Below, piece after piece: positions 1 to 6,988 of a stretch of DNA of 38,737 nt (positions within the stretch are counted from its first letter, which is position 1; each line of letters begins with the position of its first letter). Source of the DNA: Planctomycetales bacterium (GTDB lineage Bacteria; Planctomycetota; Planctomycetia; Isosphaerales; Isosphaeraceae); assembly GCA_027452145.1 (NCBI GenBank), contig DAIDHB010000481.1, positions 1 through 38,737 on the forward strand. The letters are read 5' to 3'. The notes beneath the pieces are model-generated. The model saw only the letters and a program-made list of their open reading frames with translations, searched no databases and was not told the origin of the DNA. The position numbers were made by a program, and so were the translations under genes.

Positions 1-36
1 TCCGTGCGAGCCGCTTTCCGTATCGGCTCGCACGGA
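1..36. terminator. Perfect 13-bp inverted repeat (hairpin) downstream of the Gfo/Idh/MocA gene
   Basis: Bases 1-13 (TCCGTGCGAGCCG) are the exact reverse complement of 24-36, with a 10-base loop. The hairpin lies 41 bases beyond the stop codon of the minus-strand oxidoreductase gene, where a factor-independent terminator would be expected. The base run that would follow it on the minus strand lies outside the window, so a U tract cannot be checked. A dispersed palindromic element is the alternative. Confidence 0.55.
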
Positions 37-77
37 GCCTCGCCCTCCCGAGAATGTGAGCGCAGCAGACGCGGCGA

Positions 78-1409
78 TCAGACCTTCGCGGGCACGACGT
101 ACGGCGCGCGGTATTCACGCGTCAGCATGGCGTCGGCTTCGGGGTCATTCACGAACGTCTCGGTCGAGGGGTTGAGGTGCAGCTTGCGGCCGAGCCGATA
201 GGCGATGTTGCCCAGGTGGCAGCAGGCGCTGGAGAGGTGCCCCTCCTCGATGTCGGCGTTGAGCTTCTTCGGGTCGCGCGAGCGCACGGCCTCGACGAAG
301 TTGGCGAAATGGTCGCCGCCGCCGTGGCCGCCGGGGCCCTTCTCGAGCTTGTGGCCGAGATACACCTGCCAGTCGGTGTAGCTGGTGATGGCCAGGATGC
401 CCTCGGTGCCATAGAAGATGTCGCCGACCCGGACCTTCTCCTCGTCATTGGTGATCAGGCCGCGGACCTCGAACTGGAGCTGGCAATCGCCGTAGTCGAA
501 CGCGACCGAGAGCGTGTTGGGCGTCTGGCCGTCGTCGGAGTAGCCGAACCGCCCCCCCGAGGCCATGACGGACCTCGGCAGCTCGCTCTTGCCCAGGCCC
601 CAGCGGGCCAGGTCCATCTGGTGGATGCCCTGGTTGCCCAGGTCGCCGGCGCCGAAGTCCCAGTTCCAGTGCCAGTTGTAATGGACGAGGTTGCGAGTGA
701 ACGGGTGCATCGGCGAGGGGCCGGTCCAGATGTCGTAATCCAGGCCGGCGGGCACCGGCTCATTGGGCTTGTGGCCGATCGAGTCGCGCCGCTTGTAGCA
801 GAGCCCCCTGGCCAGGAAAACCTGGCCGAGCTTGCCGGAGTGGAGGAACGCCATCGCGTCCTGGATGCCCTTGTGGCTGCGGCACTGGGTGCCGGTCTGG
901 ACGATCCGGTTGTACTTGCGCGCGGCCTCGACCATCCGGCGGCCTTCGCTGACGGTGTAGCTGACCGGCTTCTCGACGTAGACGTCCTTGCCGGCCTGGC
1001 AGGCCCAGATGGTCATGAGCGCGTGCCAGTGATTCGGCGTGGCGATCGAGATCACGTCGATCGACTTGTCCTCGAGCAGCCTGCGAACGTCCTGCACCAC
1101 CCTGGGCTCGTCGCCGCTGTGCCTCTTGACCGCGGCGACCGCCTTGCCGGTGACCTTCAGATCGGGGTCGCAGATCGCGGTGATCTTGACGTCCTTCTTG
1201 AGACGGCCCCAGCCCTGAATATGCTCCATGCCGCGGCCGTGGACGCCGCAGACGGCGACCCGCAGCACGTCGTTGGGCCCGGCCGGTTTGGTGTCGCCCT
1301 TGTCATTCCCGGGCTCATCGGCCCCGCGGGCGACGGCCGGCAAGGCGGCGAAGCCGGCGGCGATGGCGGCGCTGTCCTTGAGGAAGTTGCGACGGCTGGG
1401 CGGGCGCAT
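78..1409 (-). CDS. Gfo/Idh/MocA family oxidoreductase, Tat-exported
   Basis: Predicted NAD(P)-dependent sugar or sugar-derivative dehydrogenase of 443 residues. The N-terminus has a twin-arginine signal (SRRNFLKDSAAIAAG, then an AVARGA cleavage region), so export to the periplasm is likely. The Rossmann region begins around LRVAVCGVHGRG. The family EKP signature is in YVEKPVSY, and the C-terminal half carries the HYNWHWNWDFGAGDLGNQG stretch common in planctomycete members. The start at 1409 is preferred over the in-frame ATG at 1448 because GAGG lies 7 bases upstream and the Tat motif then sits at residues 5-8. It is on the same strand as, and 147 bases downstream of, the MlaD-like gene, but a functional link is not evident. 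The substrate cannot be told from sequence. It is a paralogue of the gene at 23198-24484. Confidence 0.93.
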   Translation of the reverse strand: MRPPSRRNFLKDSAAIAAGFAALPAVARGADEPGNDKGDTKPAGPNDVLRVAVCGVHGRGMEHIQGWGRLKKDVKITAICDPDLKVTGKAVAAVKRHSGDEPRVVQDVRRLLEDKSIDVISIATPNHWHALMTIWACQAGKDVYVEKPVSYTVSEGRRMVEAARKYNRIVQTGTQCRSHKGIQDAMAFLHSGKLGQVFLARGLCYKRRDSIGHKPNEPVPAGLDYDIWTGPSPMHPFTRNLVHYNWHWNWDFGAGDLGNQGIHQMDLARWGLGKSELPRSVMASGGRFGYSDDGQTPNTLSVAFDYGDCQLQFEVRGLITNDEEKVRVGDIFYGTEGILAITSYTDWQVYLGHKLEKGPGGHGGGDHFANFVEAVRSRDPKKLNADIEEGHLSSACCHLGNIAYRLGRKLHLNPSTETFVNDPEADAMLTREYRAPYVVPAKV

Positions 1410-1556
1410 GGCAGGGGCCTCGCGGGTTGAGTGAGTGGGCGTCGACATCGGATCCGGTGTGTGGTCGGTCTCGGTTTATGAGACAGGGATCACAGGCCGA
1501 AGTCAAGGCGGCACCCGAGGCCCTGATGTGTCGGAGGTGGCGATCGCGACGGCCCG

Positions 1557-2648
1557 TCACTGGCGGCCGAAGGCCCCTCTCGTCATCGAGGACGGGTCGG
1601 AGGCGACCTTGTCGGCGAAGGTACGGAGGGTCGCCAGCACGGTGCGGAGCTGGAGGAACGCCTGGTTGGCCGAGAGCGCCATGCGATTGAGGTTGTCGTG
1701 CAGGTCGGTTTGTACCAGCAGCTTCTGGAGGCTGCCGTCGGTATTGAGCCCGCCGCCGGGGGCGCGGAGGCGGCTGGTCAACAGCTCGAGGTCGGCCAGC
1801 ACGAGGTTGAGCCGGCGGAAACCCTGGCCGATGTCGGTCGTCGGCGTGTGCTTGACCGGCGAGCCGAGATCCTTGAGCGCCGGGTCGAGCTGGGCGAGCC
1901 CCGCGTCGATCCGTCCGGCGGCCGCGGAGAATTTGGCGACCCCCTCGCGCAGGGCCTTCTGGGTCTCGGGGTCGAGGGTCCCGTTGATCTTGGCGAGGAC
2001 GTCGCGGAAGTTGTCGCCGTTCTCGTCGACCAGGCGCCGGATGTTCTTGGCGGCGCCGGCGACGTCCTGGCCGGTGCCGTTCCAGGTCGTGAGCAGCCGG
2101 TCGAGGTTGTCGGCGCTCTTGGTGAGCTTGGACAGCCCGGCGGCGGCCTCGTTGATCGACTCGAGCGTGTCGCCGGCCTTCTCGAAGGCCTTGGTGGCGG
2201 CGGCAAGGGCCTTGGACGGATCGGGGGCGACCTGGCCCTCGATGGGCGATGGGGCGGTCAAGGGCGTCTTGCCGGTCTCGATGAAGCCCTCCCCGGTGCC
2301 GGGCTCCATGTCGATGGCGACGTCGCCGATGAGCGACCGGGTCAGCCGGGGGACGGACCCCTTGCGGAGCCGATACCGGCGCTCCAGCGCCAGGGTGACG
2401 ATCACGCCGTCGGGCTGCTCGGGCCGCTCGTCGAAGGCGATGGCCATCACCTCGCCGATCCGGATGCCGCTCTTGCGGACGGGGACGCCCTCGAGCACCC
2501 CGGGCGCCTCGGCATAGCGCACCTTGAGATACACCTGGTCGCGCAGCAGGGATGGCGTCTCGCCGAACCAGACGACCATCATCGTCAGGACCAGTCCCGA
2601 GACGATGACGAACAAGCCGATCCGGAACTGCATGACCCGTTCGTTCAT
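1557..2648 (-). CDS. mlaD: MlaD family protein (MCE domain), lipid ABC transporter substrate-binding subunit
   Basis: A 363-residue protein with one N-terminal membrane segment (about residues 6-28) followed by an MCE domain (about 35-115, including VYLKVRYAEAPGVLEG and GVPVRKSGIRIGEVM). The rest, to about residue 340, is a long helical region rich in leucine and alanine heptads (SINEAAAGLSKLTKSADNL), as in Mce/MlaD proteins whose helices form a lipid tunnel. The protein should be inner-membrane anchored and reach into the periplasm, working with the permease and ATPase encoded just upstream. A longer reading frame opens with a GTG at 2708, but the ATG at 2648 has GAGG 5 bases upstream and places the membrane segment at the N-terminus, so it is chosen. 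It lies 61 bases after the ATPase stop in the same operon. Confidence 0.9.
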   Translation of the reverse strand: MNERVMQFRIGLFVIVSGLVLTMMVVWFGETPSLLRDQVYLKVRYAEAPGVLEGVPVRKSGIRIGEVMAIAFDERPEQPDGVIVTLALERRYRLRKGSVPRLTRSLIGDVAIDMEPGTGEGFIETGKTPLTAPSPIEGQVAPDPSKALAAATKAFEKAGDTLESINEAAAGLSKLTKSADNLDRLLTTWNGTGQDVAGAAKNIRRLVDENGDNFRDVLAKINGTLDPETQKALREGVAKFSAAAGRIDAGLAQLDPALKDLGSPVKHTPTTDIGQGFRRLNLVLADLELLTSRLRAPGGGLNTDGSLQKLLVQTDLHDNLNRMALSANQAFLQLRTVLATLRTFADKVASDPSSMTRGAFGRQ

Positions 2649-2709
2649 ATCGCCCTCGCATCTGTCGGCCGGCCTCGATCGAGCCGGCCGGCCTGAACCG
2701 GATCCCACC

Positions 2710-3561
2710 CTACCGGGCGCCGACGGCGCCCCGCTGCATGGCCATCTCGCGGAGCCGCTCGCCGGCCTCGCCGCGGACGAACTGGCGGACCCGCGGGTCC
2801 TCGGCCGTCTCCAGCCCCTCGGGCGGGCCGTCGTAGAGGATCTGCGACTCCCCCGGCTCCAGCCGCGCCAGTGGGTAGAGCATCACCACGCGATCGGCCA
2901 CCTTGGTGACCGTCTTCATGTCGTGCGTCACCACCACGCCGGTGGTCCGCTTGCTGCGCTGAGTCTGGAGGATCAGCTCGTTGATCACGTCGCTCATGAT
3001 CGGGTCGAGACCCGTCGTCGGCTCGTCGTAGAGCATCACCTCGGGGTTGATCGCCAGCGCCCGCGCCAGGCCGACGCGCTTCCGCTGGCCGCCCGAGAGC
3101 TCCGCCGGCTTCTTGTGCTCGATCCCCTCGGGCAGGCCCACTTCCTTGAGCCGATCGAGGACGATCCGATGCACCTCCTCCTCGGCGCAGAGCCGGTGCT
3201 CCCTCAGCCCGAAGGCCACGTTGTCGAACACCGACAGGCTGTCGAACAGGGCCGCCATCTGGAACAAAAACCCGAACCGCAGCCGCATCGCCACCAGCTC
3301 CTTGCCATTCAGGCCGGCGATGTCGCGCCCGTCGAAATGGACCGCGCCTCGCGTCGGGTTCAACAGCCCGATGATCAACTTGAGCATCACCGTCTTGCCG
3401 CACCCGCTTTCGCCGATGATGCAAACGGTCTGCTCGCGGCGGACGCCCAGGGTAATGTCCTGGAGAACGGTGTGCTGGCGGAACTGCATGTCCACCGCGC
3501 GGAGCGAGATCAGATCCTCCGCCTGCGCCGCACCCCCTCCGGCCGCCGGGATCTGGTTCAT
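2710..3561 (-). CDS. mlaF: MlaF-type ABC transporter ATP-binding protein
   Basis: A 283-residue ATPase that should power lipid movement through the MlaE-like permease. Visible motifs are Walker A GESGCGKT (residues 50-57), ABC signature LSGGQRKR (155-162) and Walker B VMLYDEP with D179/E180, followed by the H-loop TH in VVVTHDMK. The start is fixed by an ATGA overlap: the ATG (3561-3559) shares four bases with the TGA of the upstream mlaE-like gene, implying translational coupling. The C-terminal extension after the H-loop (RLREMAMQRGAVGAR) is slightly longer than in a minimal ATPase. The reading frame can be extended upstream through mlaE, but that part is a shadow of the permease gene. Confidence 0.94.
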   Translation of the reverse strand: MNQIPAAGGGAAQAEDLISLRAVDMQFRQHTVLQDITLGVRREQTVCIIGESGCGKTVMLKLIIGLLNPTRGAVHFDGRDIAGLNGKELVAMRLRFGFLFQMAALFDSLSVFDNVAFGLREHRLCAEEEVHRIVLDRLKEVGLPEGIEHKKPAELSGGQRKRVGLARALAINPEVMLYDEPTTGLDPIMSDVINELILQTQRSKRTTGVVVTHDMKTVTKVADRVVMLYPLARLEPGESQILYDGPPEGLETAEDPRVRQFVRGEAGERLREMAMQRGAVGAR

Positions 3562-4421
3562 AGCAGCCCTTGTGCCTGGGGATAGATGGCCTGGTAGACG
3601 CTGTTCCAGCCGAGTCCGAGGACGAAATCGAGGAACAGGATGACGATGAACGAGAAGACGAACGCCTCGGTGGCGGCCCGGCCGACCCCCTCCGCGCCCG
3701 CGCGGGAATTGAACCCCCGATGACAACTGATCAGGGCAATCCCCGCGCCGAAAAAGTAGCTCTTGAACACGCCCGCGAAGATATCCAGGCTGTCGACGAA
3801 GTCGCGCGTGTGCTTCCAGTACGCGAACGAGTCGACGTTGAGGATCTGCGTCGAGACGGCCGCGCCGCCGATGACTCCCATGAAGTCGCCCATGAGCGTC
3901 AACAGGGGGATCAAAAGCACGCAGGCCAGGAACCGGGGCACGACGAGGTAATAGATGGGGTTGGTCCCCAGCGCCGACAGGGCGTCGATCTGCTCGGTGA
4001 CGCGCATCGTGCCGAGCTCGGCGGCCATGCTCGATCCGACCCGGCCGGCGAGCATCGTGGCGGCCAGCACGGGTCCGAGCTCGCGGACGATCGAGATGTT
4101 GATGACCGACCCCAGCCGGGTCGCCAGCCCCATCATGGCGAACTGGTGGTGCGCCTGGACCGCCAGCACCATGCCGATAAACGTCCCGGTGATCGCCACG
4201 ACCGAGACACTCTTGACCCCAATCGCGTAGAAGATCGGCACGAGGACCGACCACCGCGACCGCTTGCGGACGATCCAGACGAGGGTCAGGACCGAGAAGC
4301 GTGCCACGTCGCCGATCTCGGCGACGGCGTCGAAGACCTGCTCGCCGAGGCGGGTGACCGGCGTCGGACCGGCCTCGGGCGCGGGCCGGGAAGCCGACGC
4401 TGGCAAGGGGGCAACCGCCAT
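3558..4421 (-). CDS. mlaE: MlaE family ABC transporter permease
   Basis: A 287-residue integral membrane protein and first gene of the mlaE-mlaF-mlaD-like operon. After a Pro/Ala-rich N-terminus there are about five to six hydrophobic segments. The family-typical core is present: VRELGPVLAATMLAGRVGSS, then ELGTMRVTEQIDALSALGTNP. The product should form the inner-membrane channel through which phospholipid is passed between inner and outer membranes. No mlaB (STAS) or mlaC (periplasmic carrier) gene is found next to it, as is often the case outside Proteobacteria. The ATG at 4421 has GGAG ten bases upstream. Direction of transport cannot be read from sequence. Confidence 0.94.
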   Translation of the reverse strand: MAVAPLPASASRPAPEAGPTPVTRLGEQVFDAVAEIGDVARFSVLTLVWIVRKRSRWSVLVPIFYAIGVKSVSVVAITGTFIGMVLAVQAHHQFAMMGLATRLGSVINISIVRELGPVLAATMLAGRVGSSMAAELGTMRVTEQIDALSALGTNPIYYLVVPRFLACVLLIPLLTLMGDFMGVIGGAAVSTQILNVDSFAYWKHTRDFVDSLDIFAGVFKSYFFGAGIALISCHRGFNSRAGAEGVGRAATEAFVFSFIVILFLDFVLGLGWNSVYQAIYPQAQGLL

Positions 4422-4530
4422 GACCTGATCACTCCGTCAGGGGGCTATCGGAAGGGCGAGGTTCCGTCCACGCCGGCCCCCATCCCTCGGGCCGTTTGCC
4501 GCGAGGCGGCGAATCGGAGGGCTGACCGGG

Positions 4531-4561
4531 CAGGTCCGATCGGATCGGATCGGTCCGATCC
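4531..4561. repeat. GATCG-type short tandem repeat with palindrome GGATCGG-T-CCGATCC
   Basis: Bases 4537-4553 repeat a (C)GATCG unit, and 4547-4561 form a 7-bp inverted repeat around a single T. It sits about 130 bases upstream of the mlaE-like start codon, so it could be an operator or simply a low-complexity stretch. Confidence 0.4.
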
Positions 4562-4689
4562 TGTCTCATCCCGTCCCAACCGGCCCGATCGCCGGGGGCG
4601 GATGATATCATTCTGGACTTTCGGGCGATTCTTGGCAAGGCCGATCGACCGGCCCGCCGCGACCGGCGGACCAGCTCGCCCGCGATCAG

Positions 4690-4746
4690 CGAGCGCCATC
4701 CGCGCGGGTAGTGAATGCATCCCGACGGATTTTCGGTCAGGGACCT
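4690..4746 (+). repeat. Dispersed imperfect repeat, copy 1
   Basis: Aligns without gaps to 6932-6988 in the same orientation. Over the core 4701-4746 I count 36 of 46 identical bases, including the shared CGCGCGGG, GTGAATGCAT and TCAGGG blocks. It lies in an intergenic region. The two copies bracket the low-GC ORF and both Uma2 genes. Confidence 0.65.
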
Positions 4747-5044
4747 TTCCGCTCGATCCGATCCCGCCCCGCCGGCCTGGCTGCCGGCGGTCGGGCGAGT
4801 GATGTCCGCCGGGTTCCGTCCGGCGGCAGACGGGGCCAAGACGGGCGGATCGGGCCAGCCGGTGGGGAGCGAATGTCCGACGGTTGTTGATCGGCTCTTG
4901 CCCATTTGCCTGCTGCGGCAACTGTCGATTCAACCCCCTGACGCTCTTGTCCGCCCTGGTCCTCGATTAGCCGGGTCGTCCACCCCCTGTCAACTCAAAC
5001 GCCACGGTCCCCCGTTACTCCCACAAGGGTCTTTCCTGTTTACC

Positions 5045-5269
5045 CTAAATCTTCTCGTAACGCAGATTTACGGCGTCCAACGCCTGATTAAATCTGGAGT
5101 CCAATGCATCTGGTATACCCACTACAACGTCCTCACTTCTTAAATGGAATGCCTTAAACAGCGGTACTGCATCCTCCAGCGACATGATTTGATAAGCAGT
5201 TAAGAAATTGACGACGTGGACGAAGCTACGATCCTTGTTGACATCTCGCCGAAGCATGAAGTTCGACAT
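5045..5269 (-). CDS. Hypothetical small protein in a low-GC patch
   Basis: I do not recognise this 74-residue ORF. Its composition is protein-like (MSNFMLRRDVNKDRSFVHV at the start, DALDAVNLRYEKI-type end, few Arg/Pro/Ala runs), unlike the shadow frames around it. The DNA is AT-rich for this window: 27 of 60 bases in 5041-5100 are G or C. The ATG at 5269 has GGAAGG nine bases upstream; an alternative ATG is at 5278, and the frame is closed by a stop at 5303-5305. The short length and odd base use suggest a recently acquired small gene, or the surviving C-terminal end of a larger transferred gene such as an immunity-type protein. That second reading is only a guess. Confidence 0.45.
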   Translation of the reverse strand: MSNFMLRRDVNKDRSFVHVVNFLTAYQIMSLEDAVPLFKAFHLRSEDVVVGIPDALDSRFNQALDAVNLRYEKI

Positions 5270-5457
5270 CCGATCCATCCTTCCGGAACTGGCATCATTA
5301 CTCTACAGGCACTGACATCATTGTTCTGCCCAGTCGGTAGTCCAGGGACTCGGAACGGGGACATTCTTCAGGCTCGGGTCCAGAAGAGCTTCCAGGACCT
5401 TCAGGCCTCGCTCACGCTTGTGACTCCCCGGTCCTGGACGGGCAACCTGGCACCGGC

Positions 5458-6012
5458 TCAATCGAAGAATCGACGGACCGGGACGCGGAATTCGCCCAGC
5501 ACCCCCGGCAGCGTCAGCTCATCCTGGTCGGTCAGGATGCGGGTCGGTTCATCGCCCTCGAAGATATGGATCTTGCGACGCTCGGGGTCCAGGACGACGA
5601 CCGCCTGGACGCCTGCGTCCAGATACTCGGTCACCTTGCGCAGGACTTCACGCCAGCGGTCGCCGGAGGAGAGGACCTCGAAGACCGCATCGGGCGCGAC
5701 GTCGAGGTAGCCGGCCGGGAGCGGCCCTTTGGGGACCCGCTGATAGCTGTAGAAGCAGACATCGGCCCCTCGGACCGTGTCCGGCCCGCGTTCGGTGATC
5801 ACGCCCGAATCATTGCTCAGGGCGTGGCCGAGATCGTGGTCGTCGAGGAATCGCCTCAGCTCGTATCCTGTGTTGAGGCAGACTTTCCCATGGCGGCCGC
5901 CGGGTGGCAGCATCTTCACGATCCTCCCGCGGACCATTTCCTCCGGATAGCCGGGATCCGGACGTCGGCCGAACTCCTCGGCCGTGTAGAGCAGTCGAGA
6001 GCCGATCGCCAT
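5458..6012 (-). CDS. Uma2 family endonuclease-like protein (PD-(D/E)XK fold), copy 1
   Basis: A 184-residue member of the Uma2/DUF820 family, which has a restriction-endonuclease-like fold and is greatly expanded in planctomycetes and cyanobacteria; the cellular role is unknown. Candidate active-site elements are the acidic residue in RGADVCFYS, the APDAVFEVLS strand with its Glu, and K in LRKVTEYLDAGVQAVVVLD. The start at 6012 is chosen over an in-frame ATG at 6087 because GGAGG lies eight bases upstream and the protein then begins MAIGSRLLYTAEEF, a normal family N-terminus. It follows a second Uma2 gene after 71 bases on the same strand, so the two are probably co-transcribed. Confidence 0.88.
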   Translation of the reverse strand: MAIGSRLLYTAEEFGRRPDPGYPEEMVRGRIVKMLPPGGRHGKVCLNTGYELRRFLDDHDLGHALSNDSGVITERGPDTVRGADVCFYSYQRVPKGPLPAGYLDVAPDAVFEVLSSGDRWREVLRKVTEYLDAGVQAVVVLDPERRKIHIFEGDEPTRILTDQDELTLPGVLGEFRVPVRRFFD

Positions 6013-6083
6013 GGTCGCGTCCTCCGCGGGCGGGCGCACGGGCTGGTGCGCTTCATCATATCTCGGAACGGCCCGGTGTGGCC

Positions 6084-6803
6084 TCACGCACGCGGCAGGC
6101 GGGCGACGAAGTCGGCGTGCTCGGGCGAGGCCAGGCCCTGGCGGACGATGTCCAGAACCGTCGCCAGGTCGCCGCGCACCAGGGCGGCCGGGTCGAGCCA
6201 GAGCCCGGGGAAGACCTCGCTGCGCAGGAGGCCGTCGGGCCCCGGGGCCAGTCGCTCGTAGGTCCCCTCCCGGAGCACGAACCAGTCGACCGCGCGATCC
6301 TGGACCCGCCAGACGATGTACTCGCGAACCTCGTTGCGACGGTAGACGTGCAGCTTCTTGCCCAGGTCGTAGCTGACGCTGCTGGCGGCCACCTCGGCGA
6401 TCAGGTCGGGGGCACCCTCGATGTAATCGTCCTCGCTGATCACGACGCGTCCGCCGTATTCCGGCTCGATCGCCAGGAAGACGTCGGGCTGAGGCTCGTT
6501 GTCGAGGTCCAGGCGGATGGTGGCATTATCGCCGGCGCCCAGGCCCGGCGTGCCGGCGGCATAGGTCCCGATCCAGGTCATCAGTTGACCGTGCGGCTTG
6601 CCATGCCGCCTGTACCCTACGGGAGAACCCACGTAGACCTCCCCTTCGATGAGCTCGGCCTTCTTCAGCGCTGGCATCGCGTCGTAGCGGCGCTCGAACT
6701 CGGCGCGGGACAGGCGGTCGCCGTTCTCCAGCGGGGGGACCGCGCCAGAGGGATCGGTTGGGGGCGACTCCGCGGGCCTGGCGGGAGGGCGCAGGACGGC
6801 CAT
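6084..6803 (-). CDS. Uma2 family endonuclease-like protein, copy 2
   Basis: A 239-residue Uma2/DUF820 protein. Family features are ELIEGEVYVGSPVGYRRHG near residue 50, PQPDVFLAI, then PDLIAEVAASS followed by DLGKKLHVYRRNEVREYIVW, giving the D...E...K pattern of the PD-(D/E)XK fold. The N-terminal 25 residues are Pro-rich and probably unstructured. GGGAG eight bases upstream supports the ATG at 6803. It is the first gene of a two-gene unit with the other Uma2 gene. The two proteins share only family motifs, so the duplication is old or they were acquired separately. Nuclease activity is inferred from the fold. Confidence 0.9.
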   Translation of the reverse strand: MAVLRPPARPAESPPTDPSGAVPPLENGDRLSRAEFERRYDAMPALKKAELIEGEVYVGSPVGYRRHGKPHGQLMTWIGTYAAGTPGLGAGDNATIRLDLDNEPQPDVFLAIEPEYGGRVVISEDDYIEGAPDLIAEVAASSVSYDLGKKLHVYRRNEVREYIVWRVQDRAVDWFVLREGTYERLAPGPDGLLRSEVFPGLWLDPAALVRGDLATVLDIVRQGLASPEHADFVARLPRA

Positions 6804-6931
6804 GGCATCAACTCCCGGGGTGCTGGATTCTCGTCGACATTCGACAAAGGATCATCCTACACGATCCGGCGTCGGATGCCCAACGCGGGACGGGACAGGT
6901 GGAGACCAGCGAAAGGGCGCCCCCCACTGGC

Positions 6932-6988
6932 CGAGGGCGGTTCGCGCGGGACGTGAATGCATACCGGCGGGCGTCCGCTCAGGGGCCT
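6932..6988 (+). repeat. Dispersed imperfect repeat, copy 2
   Basis: The partner of 4690-4746 in the same orientation. This copy runs over the end of the minus-strand nitrilase-like gene: the TCA at 6979-6981, its stop codon, is the TCA of the conserved TCAGGG block. This suggests either that the repeat supplied the gene's last codons or that it has a role near 3' ends. Confidence 0.6.

Larger units (their letters stand above)
4422..5268. other. Gene-poor region upstream of the mla operon
   Basis: About 850 bases with no convincing gene; the reading frames present have arginine/serine/proline-biased shadow composition. It holds a GATCG-rich palindromic block (4531-4561), one copy of a dispersed repeat (4690-4746) and the upstream part of a low-GC stretch (about 5000-5340). 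The promoter of the mla operon should be in its first few hundred bases but no clear hexamers were identified. Confidence 0.6.

Noticed and set aside
177..2696. Long open frames on the plus strand opposite the Gfo/Idh/MocA and mlaD genes
   Set aside because: Their products are dominated by Ala/Val/Gly/Arg/Asp runs without motifs, and the minus-strand frames have clear family motifs. They are mirror frames of high-GC coding DNA.
4429..4933. Overlapping minus-strand frames of 158 and 162 codons upstream of the mla operon
   Set aside because: Arg/Pro/Ser-biased, no motifs, and they span the GATCG repeat and the dispersed repeat; not supported as genes.
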